Below are positions 45,593 to 56,278 of a DNA stretch of 64,000 nt, piece by piece. The stretch is taken from assembly GCA_016715425.1 (NCBI GenBank), contig JADKAC010000002.1, forward strand, positions 178,501-242,500, read 5' to 3'. How positions within the stretch are numbered: the stretch's first letter is position 1; every line of letters starts with the position of its first letter. This stretch comes from Bacteroidota bacterium (GTDB taxonomy: Bacteria > Bacteroidota > Bacteroidia > Chitinophagales > BACL12). The translations under genes and the position numbers were made by a program. The notes under the pieces are model-generated. The model searched no databases. It saw nothing but the letters and a program-made list of their open reading frames with translations, and was not told the DNA's origin.

Positions 45593-47221
45593 GTGATATT
45601 TACCAATCTCAGTACATATCCCGCAGGTTCCAGTCCTACTTATCTGTGGAGTTTCCCCAGTGGCTTCGCTTCTTCCTTAACTGAAGCAAACCCAACAGTT
45701 TATTATTATACTCCGGGAACTTACAGTGTAACACTAACAACAAGTGTTGCCGGAACAGGAAGTGATGTAGAAACAAAAACTGCATATATCACTGTGGTAA
45801 CTCCGCCGGATGCAAACTTCACTTACACTATCCCTGATTTATGTAATCAAATGGTGGTAAATTTCACGAATACCTCTGTGGCTGGCAGTGCTCCTATTAC
45901 ATCGAAATTGTGGGATTTTGATGATGCCACTTTTAGTGCATTGTCCAATCCGATAAAGACTTTTACTTCGGAAAATACATTCAATGTAATTCTATTTGTT
46001 ACGGATGCAAATGGATGTAGTGATAATGTTACCGTACCTGTAACTACACTTGCACCTGTTGAAAGTGCTATTTCCAGCACAGGTTCTATTTTTTCGTGTG
46101 GCCTTGCAATAGCTCCAACAATTTTAGCTATTACTTCTGAAGGCACAGCTCCTTACACTTACAGTTGGGATTATGGCAACGGCACTAGCTCTATTCTTCC
46201 TTCTTCTGTAGTAAATTATTCTGATTGCGGCACATATGATATCACCTACACAGTTACAGATGCTAATGGTTGTTCACTTACAAATTCCTATGATGACTAT
46301 ATAGAAATTTCTTGTCCGGAAGTAGATTTCAGCATGTCTGACGATACAGTTTGTCTGGCATCTACTGCAAGCTTTATTAATCTTTCAGATCCCGGTGCAG
46401 TTTCTTATTACTGGCAATTTAATTATCCAACAGCGCTGGCAACAAGCACAGAAGAAAATCCGGTTGCTGAATTTGTTGCTGCGGGTATGCGCATAATCAG
46501 ACTTACCGTAACTTATCCCGGTGGATGTACTGCATATCATCAAGATACCATTCAAGTAGTTCCGAGACCTGCCATAACAGGAATAGCAGCGAGCGATTCA
46601 ACAGGTTGCGAAATTCCATTTGTCACTACACTTACTCCGCTTGGCCTTACGGGTACTGGCCCTTATACTTTTTTATGGGAATCCGGTGGCATGACTTCTA
46701 CAGATTCTGCTGCTACATTTACCTATAATGATTATATAAATTATACAGTTTCGCTCACCATTACAGATGCAAATGGATGTTCTGTTTTTTACACCTTTAT
46801 CGGTTTTATAAAAATCAAGAAACCGACTAATGCATTTTCTGCAACACCTATTGAAGGATGTGCGCCTTTAAAAGTAACATTTACGAATACTAGTTCTTCC
46901 ACCTATGTTCCGTTATCCTATTATGTTTGGAATTACGGCGATGGAACAATAGATACCACTTATTCTTTAGGCTCCCACAATCATTGGTTTATGGTTGCAG
47001 GAACCTATAATGTAACTATGACTTTATATACGGTTGATGGTTGTCCGAAAACAAGTAATCTCTATATTACTTTAGGAAATGAGGTTGCATATTTTGAAAT
47101 TATCAATGATGATGACCCTACATGTAATCCGGTAGAAATTGATAATTTATCTTTTGGTGCAGATGAAACAACTATTGATTGGGGAGATGGCACTACAAGT
47201 TTTTTATACCCGGTACATTAG
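45593..47221 (+). CDS. PKD-repeat segment 1 of the giant type B protein
   Basis: 542 residues of open frame between the first and second frameshift. It holds about six PKD-like domains with signatures SKLWDFDD, YSWDYGNG, YYWQFNYP, FLWESGG and YVWNYGDGT, each with a buried Cys pair pattern. The GTG at 45593 is only where the frame opens and not a real start; the signal peptide is encoded at 45468 in another frame. It ends at DWGDGTTSFLYPVH, where a T-run slip occurs, and the next frame continues with FFIPGTLDTSHVYP. Confidence 0.75.
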   Translation: MIFTNLSTYPAGSSPTYLWSFPSGFASSLTEANPTVYYYTPGTYSVTLTTSVAGTGSDVETKTAYITVVTPPDANFTYTIPDLCNQMVVNFTNTSVAGSAPITSKLWDFDDATFSALSNPIKTFTSENTFNVILFVTDANGCSDNVTVPVTTLAPVESAISSTGSIFSCGLAIAPTILAITSEGTAPYTYSWDYGNGTSSILPSSVVNYSDCGTYDITYTVTDANGCSLTNSYDDYIEISCPEVDFSMSDDTVCLASTASFINLSDPGAVSYYWQFNYPTALATSTEENPVAEFVAAGMRIIRLTVTYPGGCTAYHQDTIQVVPRPAITGIAASDSTGCEIPFVTTLTPLGLTGTGPYTFLWESGGMTSTDSAATFTYNDYINYTVSLTITDANGCSVFYTFIGFIKIKKPTNAFSATPIEGCAPLKVTFTNTSSSTYVPLSYYVWNYGDGTIDTTYSLGSHNHWFMVAGTYNVTMTLYTVDGCPKTSNLYITLGNEVAYFEIINDDDPTCNPVEIDNLSFGADETTIDWGDGTTSFLYPVH

Positions 47222-50200
47222 ATACTTCACATGTGTATCCGGCAGCGGATACAGCTACATATATTATTACTTTAATTGCTGAAGACCGTGGTTGTATATC
47301 TACTTGGGTGGATACAATTACAATTCTGCCTGTTATAACTATCGTCACTACAACATGGAATTGCGACAACCCTCTCGAATTTTATTATGTGGTTGACACC
47401 AGTGTGGTAACCGGAGATTTTTGCTGGGACTTCGGTTCGGGTGATGTGTTTTGCAATCAAGTTGCGGTGAGTTATACCTATCCCAGGCCAGGAACATACA
47501 GTGGTGAAATCACAACTCTTGACCCAATTGAATATGAAGGCTGTGAATTAGTCCAAACCTTTAGCTCTCTTGTACCTGATAATGATTTTTCTTTCGATAT
47601 AAATACTGTCGGTGGTTGTGGAAGTTTTGAATATAGTATTGCTTCAAATGTTGCTCCCGACTTCCCTTCTGAATTAACTTATACTTGGAATATTGGTCCT
47701 TCTTCTATTTCCGGTTTTACTGATGTAATTACTGATACAAGTTTTTTCAATTATACTTTTCCGGAAGAAGATGCCTATCCAATTGAAATGACAATTAATG
47801 ATGTGAATGGTTGTGTGTATTCTTCAATGGATACTATAATTATTAGTGGTGCAGTTGCATTATTTAATATTGATTCGATTGTTGGTTGTAGTCCGTTTAC
47901 TGTTTATGTAAGTGATGCCTCTACATTAATTGATGATGCTGGTGGTGATATTTCTATAGAAAGTTACGAATGGAATTTCAGCGGTGGAACTTGCCCAACT
48001 TATTTTGGAATTAGTCCACCGCCTTGCACATTTGCTACAGGTACTCATAGTGTAACTCTTACAATTACCGACAATGGTGGTTGCGAATTTTCTTATACCG
48101 AAGAAATAGATGTGGTGAGTGATGTGATTGCAAGTTTTATTGCTGATGAACTTGCATGTAATTCAACTGAGCCCTTATACTTTTCAAATACTTCTACTGG
48201 GGATATCACTGATGTTACTTGGGATTTTGGTGATGGATTTACTTCAACAGACTTTTCTGCATTGCATCCTTATGCTATTGCTGGCGCTTATACAGTGAGC
48301 TTAACTGTTAGTGATGCGTTTGGTTGTAGCGATGTCCAAGTGCAAAATATAAATGTAGTACTCGACAGTATTTATGCTGGCTTTGATGTTACTTATTTAA
48401 CAGCTTCTGCATGTCCGCCAATTCCAATACAACTCGCCAATACTTCAACAGGTGATTATATTGATTTCTGGTGGGATGTAGAAAGAGAAACCGGAATTTA
48501 TACTTATACACTTGATACCATTATTCTCACTTATACTTTACCGGGTGACTATGATGTTTCCATTTATGTTACTGGCGCAACAGGTTGTATTGATACATTA
48601 ACAATTGAAAACGCATTATACATTCCCGGACCTACAGGCACAATGGAATATACACCTATGATGGATTGTACTCCGGCAGAAATCACTTTTGATTTTAGTG
48701 ATTTAACCGCAGACTTAACGTATGTAGATTTTGGTGATGGTGATACAATTCTAGTTACTGGTGATGCAACATACAATTACGCCGAAGAAGGTGTGTATTG
48801 CCCTACTTTAATTTTGATTGATGCCTCCGGATGTTCTTTCCAAATTGCATGTGATTCTTCAATTACAATTTATCAAACTCATGATATTGATATCACTGTT
48901 TCTGATACCGGTTTATGTCTTGGTGAAATTCTAACTATTTACAATGCAAGTATTGGTTCTCCATTAAATCCGATTGAAGGTTATTTAGTGGATTATGGTG
49001 ATGGCTCTCCTGTAATTCCGTTAGCGAGTTTTGATTCTTTAACTTATACATACTCCACTTCAGGCACTTATGTATTGAATGTATTTACGATGAGTGATGT
49101 GGCTTGTAGTGATACTATTCAATATGAAATAAATGTGTTCTCTGAACCGGAAGCCGGTGCTGATATTTCACCCATTAGTGGTTGCTATCCATTGGATGTA
49201 AACTTTACAATTACTGATTTAATTGCTGATGTTGCAATACTTGATTATGGTGATGGAATCATAGATACTATTGCGGGTGATATTTCTCACACTTACACAA
49301 CCTTTGGAATTTTTCATCCTACGCTTACTTTAATTAACGGAAGTGCATGTGCTGTTGAAATAGAATTTGCTGATGCGGTTCATGTGTATTTTCCTCCTAC
49401 TGCCGGATTAATTATTCCCGATACAATTGCTTGCTCAGGTGAACAATTAATTTTTATAAATAATAGTAGTGATACTTCTTTCAGTCTTATTACAAATTAC
49501 ACTTTAGATTTTGGTGATGGTTCCACTCCATATTCTTCTGACGTAATGGATACTGTATATCATGCATTTACTACCGATGGTTCTTATGTCTCCACTTTTA
49601 TTGTTGAGAATTCTGCGGGTTGTTCAGACACTTTAATTTTTAATACTTATGCAGATCAATTACCTGTAGGTGCATTGAATATTTCTCCTTTAGAAGGTTG
49701 TGTTCCGCTTGAAGTAAATTTTGATGTTGATGATTTAATAGCGGATGAAGCAATCATAGATTTTGGTGATGGAAATTCTGATACTATTACTTCAAGTATT
49801 GTTTATACATATTTAAATCCCGGCGATTTTACACCAATATTTTATCTGAATAATGCAAATGGTTGTACCACTGTTTTAACCTATGAAACTATTGATGTTG
49901 AATTAATACCAACAGCAGGTTTTATAATTTCAGATACCACAATTTGTATCTCCACACCGGTTTCAATTATCAATACTTCTTTTGATACTATCGTTTCTCC
50001 AATAACATCTTATGCTATAAAATATGGCGATGGCACTGTGGATGTAATTGCAGATTTTGATACGCTTGAGTATACTTATGCAAGTCCGGGCACTTATAAC
50101 ATAACCGTGATTGCACAAAACTCTGCAGGTTGTCGTGATACTATAATTCATGCTGTAGAAGTGTTTGATATTCCGCTTGCAACATTTAGTCTTTTACCAA

Positions 50201-51651
50201 TTACAGGATGTATTCCTTTCGATGTAGATTTTGATTTAGATATTGTAACAGCAGATGAAATGCTATTGTATTACGGTGATGGATTGATGGATACAATTAC
50301 CGGCGACACTTCGCATATTTATTCCACCGCAGGAAGTTTTGAACCTTATCTTTTAATTTCAAATAATGCGGGTTGTTTTGATTCAATTGCATTTGATGTG
50401 GTCGAAGCAGGAATAACTCCAATCGCTGATTTCACAATCACCGATTCTACAATTTGTTTTGGAGAACCAATTGAAATAACAAATAATGCTTGGGATACAA
50501 CCCTCTCACCAATCATTTCTTACACAATTGATTTTGGCGATGGTTCCGTTTCTACTTCTGCAACTTTCACTTCTCTTACACATAATTATTCTTCAACTGG
50601 AGATTTTATAATTACAATGGCAGTAGAAAATAATCTTGGTTGTGGTGATATAATTTCTAAAAATATTACTGTTGGTGAAATGCCTTTTGCAACTCTTGCT
50701 CTCGATCCACTTGAAGGTTGTTTGCCTCTCGATATTACTTTCGATTTTGATGCAATTGCCGCTGATGAAATTATTATTTCTTTCGGTGATGGAAATATGG
50801 ATACTGTTTCTGGTGATGTAACTTATACTTATGTTGACGCCGGAACATTCTCTCCAACTGTTTCTTTATTAAATGCAAATGGTTGCGCATTCGATGTAAA
50901 TGTTTCTGACGCAATTAATGTTGGAATAACTCCAATCGCAGATTTCACTATTACTGATTCTACAATTTGTTTTGGTGATGATATTGAAATAACAAACAAC
51001 GCATGGGACACAACATTATCTCCTATCACTTCTTACACAATTGATTTTGGTGATGGCACTGTTTCTACTTCTGCAACTTTCACTTCTCTTACACATAATT
51101 ATTCTTCGACTGGAGATTTTATAATTACAATGGAAGTAGAAAATAATTATGGTTGTGGTGATATTATTTCTAAAAATATTACTGTTGGTGAAATGCCTTT
51201 TGCAACTCTTGCTCTCGATCCACTTGAAGGTTGTTTGCCTCTCGATATTACTTTCGATTTTGATGCAATTGCCGCTGATGAAATTATTATTTCTTTCGGT
51301 GATGGAAATATGGATACTGTTACCGGTGATGTAACTTATACTTATGTTGACGCCGGAACATTCTCTCCAACTGTTTCTTTATTAAATGCAAATGGTTGCG
51401 CATTCGATGTAAATGTTTCTGACGCAATTAATGTCGGAATAACTCCAATCGCCGATTTCACAATCACTGATTCTACAATTTGTTTTGGAGAACCAATTGA
51501 AATAACAAATAATGCTTGGGATACAACCCTCTCACCAATCATTTCTTACACAATTGATTTTGGCGATGGTTCCGTTTCTACTTCTGCAACTTTCACTTCT
51601 CTTACACATAATTATTCTTCGACTGGAGATTTTATAATTACAATGGAGTAG
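47179..51651 (+). CDS. PKD-repeat segment 2 of the giant type B protein
   Basis: 1490 residues of open frame. The first third has divergent PKD domains (VTWDFGDGFTST, FWWDVERE). From about 48630 a two-domain unit of about 171 residues recurs, with alternating forms IDFGDG and IISFGDG. The last units from 50410 are nearly identical at the DNA level. The apparent stop TAG at 51649 is caused by a missing A in ATGGAAGTAGAA, which the sister units keep. Confidence 0.75.
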   Translation: MGRWHYKFFIPGTLDTSHVYPAADTATYIITLIAEDRGCISTWVDTITILPVITIVTTTWNCDNPLEFYYVVDTSVVTGDFCWDFGSGDVFCNQVAVSYTYPRPGTYSGEITTLDPIEYEGCELVQTFSSLVPDNDFSFDINTVGGCGSFEYSIASNVAPDFPSELTYTWNIGPSSISGFTDVITDTSFFNYTFPEEDAYPIEMTINDVNGCVYSSMDTIIISGAVALFNIDSIVGCSPFTVYVSDASTLIDDAGGDISIESYEWNFSGGTCPTYFGISPPPCTFATGTHSVTLTITDNGGCEFSYTEEIDVVSDVIASFIADELACNSTEPLYFSNTSTGDITDVTWDFGDGFTSTDFSALHPYAIAGAYTVSLTVSDAFGCSDVQVQNINVVLDSIYAGFDVTYLTASACPPIPIQLANTSTGDYIDFWWDVERETGIYTYTLDTIILTYTLPGDYDVSIYVTGATGCIDTLTIENALYIPGPTGTMEYTPMMDCTPAEITFDFSDLTADLTYVDFGDGDTILVTGDATYNYAEEGVYCPTLILIDASGCSFQIACDSSITIYQTHDIDITVSDTGLCLGEILTIYNASIGSPLNPIEGYLVDYGDGSPVIPLASFDSLTYTYSTSGTYVLNVFTMSDVACSDTIQYEINVFSEPEAGADISPISGCYPLDVNFTITDLIADVAILDYGDGIIDTIAGDISHTYTTFGIFHPTLTLINGSACAVEIEFADAVHVYFPPTAGLIIPDTIACSGEQLIFINNSSDTSFSLITNYTLDFGDGSTPYSSDVMDTVYHAFTTDGSYVSTFIVENSAGCSDTLIFNTYADQLPVGALNISPLEGCVPLEVNFDVDDLIADEAIIDFGDGNSDTITSSIVYTYLNPGDFTPIFYLNNANGCTTVLTYETIDVELIPTAGFIISDTTICISTPVSIINTSFDTIVSPITSYAIKYGDGTVDVIADFDTLEYTYASPGTYNITVIAQNSAGCRDTIIHAVEVFDIPLATFSLLPITGCIPFDVDFDLDIVTADEMLLYYGDGLMDTITGDTSHIYSTAGSFEPYLLISNNAGCFDSIAFDVVEAGITPIADFTITDSTICFGEPIEITNNAWDTTLSPIISYTIDFGDGSVSTSATFTSLTHNYSSTGDFIITMAVENNLGCGDIISKNITVGEMPFATLALDPLEGCLPLDITFDFDAIAADEIIISFGDGNMDTVSGDVTYTYVDAGTFSPTVSLLNANGCAFDVNVSDAINVGITPIADFTITDSTICFGDDIEITNNAWDTTLSPITSYTIDFGDGTVSTSATFTSLTHNYSSTGDFIITMEVENNYGCGDIISKNITVGEMPFATLALDPLEGCLPLDITFDFDAIAADEIIISFGDGNMDTVTGDVTYTYVDAGTFSPTVSLLNANGCAFDVNVSDAINVGITPIADFTITDSTICFGEPIEITNNAWDTTLSPIISYTIDFGDGSVSTSATFTSLTHNYSSTGDFIITME

Positions 51652-53745
51652 AAAATAATTATGGTTGTGGTGATATTATTTCTAAAAATATTACTGTTGG
51701 TGAAATGCCTTTTGCAACTCTTGCTCTCGATCCACTTGAAGGTTGTTTACCTCTCAACATCACTTTTGATTTTGATGCAATTGCCGCCGATGAAATAATA
51801 ATTTCTTTCGGTGATGGAAATATTGATACAGTTTCAGATGATATAACTTATACTTATGTTGATGCCGGAATATTCTCTCCAACCGTTTCTTTACTAAATG
51901 CAAATGGTTGTGCTTTCGATGTAATTGTTTCGGATGATATAAATGTTGGAATAACTCCAATCGCTGATTTCACTATTACTGATTCTACAATTTGTTTTGG
52001 GGAACCAATTGAAATCACAAACAATGCTTGGGATACAACCCTCTCTCCAATCATTTCTTACACAATTGATTTTGGTGATGGAACTATTTCTACTTCTGCA
52101 ACTTTCACTTCGCTCACACATAATTATTCAACAACAGGTGATTATTCTATTACTCTTTCAGTAGAAAATAATTTAGGTTGCGATGATATAATTTCTAAAA
52201 ATATTACTGTCGGCGAAATGCCTTTTGCAACTCTTGCTCTCGATCCTTTAGAAGGTTGTTTACCACTTGATATCACTTTTGATTTTGATGCAATTGCTGC
52301 TGATGAAATAATTATTTCTTTCGGTGATGGAATTATGGATACCGTTACCGGTGATATAACTTATACTTATGTTGATGCCGGAATTTTCTCTCCAACTGTT
52401 TCATTATTAAATGCAAATGGCTGCGCTTTCGATGTTATTGTTTCTGATGCAATAAATGTCGGTATCACTCCAATCGCAGATTTCACTATTACTGATTCTA
52501 CAATTTGTTTTGGAGAACCAATTGAAATAACAAATAATGCTTGGGATACAACCCTCTCACCAATCATTTCTTACACAATTGATTTTGGTGATGGTTCTAT
52601 TTCTACTTCTGCAACATTCACTTCGCTCACACATAATTATTCAACAACCGGTGATTATTCTATTACTCTTTCAGTAGAAAATAATTTAGGTTGCGATGAT
52701 ATAATTTCTAAAAATATTACTGTCGGCGAAATGCCTTTCGCAACTCTTGCTCTCGATCCACTCGAAGGTTGTTTACCTCTCGATATCATTTTTGATTTTG
52801 ATGCAATTGCCGCTGATGAAATTATTATTTCTTTCGGTGATGGAAATATGGATACTGTTACCGGTGATGTAACTTATACTTATGTTGACGCCGGAACATT
52901 CTCTCCAACTGTTACTTTATTAAATGCAAATGGTTGTGCTTTCGATGTAATTGTTTCTGATGATATTAATGTTGGAATAACTCCAATCGCAGATTTCACT
53001 ATTACTGATTCTACAATTTGTTTTGGGGAACCAATTGAAATCACAAACAATGCTTGGGATACAACCCTCTCTCCAATCATTTCTTACACAATTGATTTTG
53101 GTGATGGAACTATTTCTACTTCTGCAACTTTCACTTCGCTCACACATAATTATTCAACAACAGGTGATTATTCTATTACTCTTTCAGTAGAAAATAATTT
53201 AGGTTGCGATGATATAATTTCTAAAAATATTACTGTTGGTGAAATGCCTTTTGCAACTCTTGCACTCGATCCACTCGAAGGTTGTTTACCTCTCGATATC
53301 ATTTTTGATTTTGATGCAATTGCCGCTGATGAAATTATTATTTCTTTCGGTGATGGAAATATGGATACTGTTACCGGTGATGTAACTTATACTTATGTTG
53401 ACGCCGGAACATTCTCTCCAACTGTTACTTTATTAAATGCAAATGGTTGTGCTTTCGATGTAATTGTTTCTGATGATATTAATGTTGGAATAACTCCAAT
53501 CGCAGATTTCACTATTACTGATTCTACAATTTGTTTTGGGGAACCAATTGAAATCACAAACAATGCTTGGGATACAACCCTCTCTCCAATCATTTCTTAC
53601 ACAATTGATTTTGGTGATGGCACTATTTCTACTTCTGCAACTTTCACTTCTCTCACACATAACTATTCTTCAACCGGTGATTTTATAATTACTCTTTCAG
53701 TAGAAAATAATCTTGGTTGTGATGATTTAATTACTAAAGAAATTA
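50410..53745 (+). repeat. Near-identical 513-bp tandem array (about 6.5 units) inside the PKD gene
   Basis: Units begin with GGNATNACTCCAATCGC at 50410, 50923, 51436, 51948, 52461, 52974 and 53487. Spacing is 513 bp (171 codons, two PKD domains), except 512 between the third and fourth, where a base is missing. Neighbouring units share long identical blocks, including silent positions. Confidence 0.92.
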
Positions 53746-55799
53746 TTGTCAATGAAATTCCTGAAGCTGTAATAGATTTTCTTCCCATCTCAGGTTGCTA
53801 TCCTTTGGATGTGCTTTTTGAAATCAGTGGATTAATCGCTGACTCTGCATACATAAATTTTGGTGATGGTAGCGGAACAGTAACTACGGATGATGTGATG
53901 CATACTTTTACTTCTTCCGGAACTTACATTCCTGAATTAACCCTTATAAATAATAATGGCTGCACAGTTGTATTAACTGAAACAGATCCTATTCATGTTG
54001 CAGCTCCTCCGGTTGCCAATATGTATTTATCTGATTCTTCCATTTGTGCCGGTGAATCAATTACAATTTATAATTCTTCAACGGATACAATTGATGCGCC
54101 GATAACTGATATTTATCTTGATTATGGTGATGGTGCAATTGCTTATACTGCTTCATCCCTTGATTCTATAAATCATATTTATGCAAGCGACGGATTATTC
54201 ACAATCGAGTTAACTGTAACCAATAGTCTTGGATGTGTATCCAGCCATAATATTCCTTTATCTATAGCCGCTATCCCGACCGCAGTTTTTGATGTTGAAC
54301 CTGTGGTGGGATGCGGTACTTTATTAACTACGTTTAATATAATTTCTTCCACTGCCGATAGTTTATTTTTGAATACCGGCACTGAAATTATTTATGTTGC
54401 GGGCTCTTCAATTAATTATTTCTATAACACTCCGGGAGTATATTCTCCTGAAATTATGTTACTGAATACCACCGGATGTTCTGCTGAATTAGATGCTGAA
54501 GATTCTTTAATTGTAAGTTATTCTCCCGATGCAATTATGGCACTGAGTGATACTATGCCTTTCTGTTCGGGTGATGAAATTTTCATTATTAATTTAAGTA
54601 TTGATACGATTGCGGATTTATTAATTAATCCAATTGATAATTATACTATTCAGGTAAATGGAACTGCAATGTATTCCGGCTCAACTATGGATTCTATATT
54701 ATTTAATCTTACCACAGCGGGTGATTATTGGATTACATTAATTACTTCAAATTCATGGGGCTGTCTGGATTCTACTTCTGCAGTTATTACTGTAACTCAA
54801 ACACCAAATGCAATAGCAGGATTAAATGAAAATATTTGCCCGGGCACTGCATTACTTTTAGATGGCTCTGCAAGTTCCGGTGGAACAAATTATTTATGGT
54901 CGCCTGCCGGATTATTTGTAAATAATTCCGTTGCTCAACCACTCGGAACTTTCCCAACTTCTACAATGGTGTATCTGGAATATTCAAATGCATTTTGTTC
55001 GGATGTAGATTCTGTTTTGGTAAATGTGTTAACCGATTTGGAATTAAATGCCTGGCCGGATACTGCAATTTGTATTGGCGAATCGGTTCAAATTTATAGT
55101 CAATATGAAGCAGATGATTTACCAGTTTCTGTGGTTTGGTTAAATGGTGATTATTTATCCAGTACTCTTGTAAGCAATCCTGTTTCAACTCCGCTGAATA
55201 CAATTACATATACTGTTTCCGCCACTTGTGGTGACCTTGTTGATTATGAAGATGTAACCATCGTTGTAAATTCTTTGCCCACTGTTGTAGCTAACGATAC
55301 TATGAATGCATATTACGGACAAACATTTAGTTTAACTTCCGCTGCATCGGGTAATGGACCATTTACCTATAGTTGGACACCAACAGAATATTTAGCTTGC
55401 AGCGATTGTCAAAACACAAATGCAACACCGCCATCCGATGCTACATATTTTATTACTGTGGTAGATGAAAATAATTGTATCGCAATGGATTCTGTGTATT
55501 TAAGATTGGGATATGATTGCGGACAATATCTTGGTTTGCCAAATTTATTATCTCCAAATAATGATGGTTTCAATGATGAATTCCATTATCAGTCAGATGC
55601 AATTCAGGTATTATCTTACTTCAGAGTGTATGATCGTTGGGGACGATTAATGTTCGAATCAACAGATTTATTTGGTTCTTGGGATGGCACTTACAATGGC
55701 ACACTTTGCGATCCCGGTGTATATGTATATTCAATCCAAGGCTCTTGTTTCGATGGAGAAGTATTTATTAATTCCGGAAATATAACCCTCGTTAAATAA
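51705..55799 (+). CDS. PKD-repeat segment 3 with type B T9SS sorting domain
   Basis: 1364 residues. Repeat units continue to about 53745, then diverged units (EIPEAVIDFLPISGCYPLDV and others), a few Ig/PKD domains with NYLWSPAG and YSWTPTEYL, and the gliding-motility C-terminal domain LPNLLSPNNDGFNDEFHY to INSGNITLVK. That domain directs export by the T9SS and, in this phylum, attachment together with a PorP/SprF protein. No PorP gene lies next to it here; the one at 24.2 kb or another in the genome may serve. The ATG at 51705 is internal and not a real start. Confidence 0.8.
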   Translation: MPFATLALDPLEGCLPLNITFDFDAIAADEIIISFGDGNIDTVSDDITYTYVDAGIFSPTVSLLNANGCAFDVIVSDDINVGITPIADFTITDSTICFGEPIEITNNAWDTTLSPIISYTIDFGDGTISTSATFTSLTHNYSTTGDYSITLSVENNLGCDDIISKNITVGEMPFATLALDPLEGCLPLDITFDFDAIAADEIIISFGDGIMDTVTGDITYTYVDAGIFSPTVSLLNANGCAFDVIVSDAINVGITPIADFTITDSTICFGEPIEITNNAWDTTLSPIISYTIDFGDGSISTSATFTSLTHNYSTTGDYSITLSVENNLGCDDIISKNITVGEMPFATLALDPLEGCLPLDIIFDFDAIAADEIIISFGDGNMDTVTGDVTYTYVDAGTFSPTVTLLNANGCAFDVIVSDDINVGITPIADFTITDSTICFGEPIEITNNAWDTTLSPIISYTIDFGDGTISTSATFTSLTHNYSTTGDYSITLSVENNLGCDDIISKNITVGEMPFATLALDPLEGCLPLDIIFDFDAIAADEIIISFGDGNMDTVTGDVTYTYVDAGTFSPTVTLLNANGCAFDVIVSDDINVGITPIADFTITDSTICFGEPIEITNNAWDTTLSPIISYTIDFGDGTISTSATFTSLTHNYSSTGDFIITLSVENNLGCDDLITKEIIVNEIPEAVIDFLPISGCYPLDVLFEISGLIADSAYINFGDGSGTVTTDDVMHTFTSSGTYIPELTLINNNGCTVVLTETDPIHVAAPPVANMYLSDSSICAGESITIYNSSTDTIDAPITDIYLDYGDGAIAYTASSLDSINHIYASDGLFTIELTVTNSLGCVSSHNIPLSIAAIPTAVFDVEPVVGCGTLLTTFNIISSTADSLFLNTGTEIIYVAGSSINYFYNTPGVYSPEIMLLNTTGCSAELDAEDSLIVSYSPDAIMALSDTMPFCSGDEIFIINLSIDTIADLLINPIDNYTIQVNGTAMYSGSTMDSILFNLTTAGDYWITLITSNSWGCLDSTSAVITVTQTPNAIAGLNENICPGTALLLDGSASSGGTNYLWSPAGLFVNNSVAQPLGTFPTSTMVYLEYSNAFCSDVDSVLVNVLTDLELNAWPDTAICIGESVQIYSQYEADDLPVSVVWLNGDYLSSTLVSNPVSTPLNTITYTVSATCGDLVDYEDVTIVVNSLPTVVANDTMNAYYGQTFSLTSAASGNGPFTYSWTPTEYLACSDCQNTNATPPSDATYFITVVDENNCIAMDSVYLRLGYDCGQYLGLPNLLSPNNDGFNDEFHYQSDAIQVLSYFRVYDRWGRLMFESTDLFGSWDGTYNGTLCDPGVYVYSIQGSCFDGEVFINSGNITLVK

Positions 55800-56278
55800 C
55801 AAAATAAATTTCATTAATAAATTGATTAACTATTTAAATAAATTATCATGATAACTTTTTCACTAACAATAATGCTCCTGCTCCCAGCCTTAATAGAAAT
55901 AAATTTGAAACCCAAACTTCAAATAATCATAGTTGAAGAAGAAGATATTTTTAAATAAATTTTAAAAAAAAAAAATTTAAGAACTCACTCACCAAATTTA
56001 TAATCCCAACCATACATAAGGATCTCTGCATGAAAACAAAACATGAAAAATCCCTACCCTTCCATCGGAGCAAAAAAGGCATTATAAAAGCTTGCTTACA
56101 AAACAAAGTTGGCTTTTGTGCGTGAGAGCTGCGAAGAAAAGAATCCAGTCAGCCACAACTTAGAATTTAAAAATCTGATATTACCACAATTTTAATAATC
56201 ACCCCAAACCAACTTTAACTCGGCTGACCTTATTCTTTTCATGCAAAAAGACAACTGCAAGTTTTGTTGCTTGCCTGC
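55800..56278. other. Intergenic region between the PKD gene and the IS, no gene supported
   Basis: AT-rich. It contains the self-complementary TTATCATGATAA followed by a T-run about 45 bases after the PKD stop, a possible weak terminator. A 36-codon frame at 55848-55958 has no supporting features. The rest shows only scattered short inverted repeats. Confidence 0.45.

Larger units (their letters stand above)
45468..55799 (+). pseudogene. Giant PKD-repeat T9SS type B surface protein, broken by three single-base frameshifts
   Basis: Read as one gene it starts at ATG 45468 (MNKFKNLWTGLFFLLSASIG, a good signal peptide ending in QAQ) and ends in a type B sorting domain, about 3,440 residues. The frame is lost at about 45580 (CCC, one C short, so TGC-CCC-GGA becomes a stop), at about 47205 (six T where seven restore the frame) and at 51648 (GGAG against GGAAG in the sister repeats). 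Each loss is one base and shifts in the same direction. The last is proven internally, since that repeat unit is 512 instead of 513 bp. Hence the gene is most likely intact in the organism. The product is a long chain of PKD-like domains, probably a surface adhesin or filament. Confidence 0.8.

Noticed and set aside
45568..47221. Programmed ribosomal frameshifting in the PKD gene
   Set aside because: There are three breaks in one gene and four in the adjacent transposase, all minus one base at homopolymers, without slippery heptamers and downstream structures. Errors explain it better.
50829..53660. Repeated minus-strand frames of 66 and 75 residues inside the PKD array
   Set aside because: Antisense shadows repeated at the same 513-bp period as the real gene.
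55842..55862. Terminator after the PKD gene (TTATCATGATAA)
   Set aside because: A palindrome without a loop and made of A/T pairs; too weak to call.
55848..55958. 36-codon frame after the PKD gene (MITFSLTIMLLLPAL)
   Set aside because: It has a hydrophobic start, but no ribosome site, no homology known to me, and AT-rich surroundings that yield such frames by chance.
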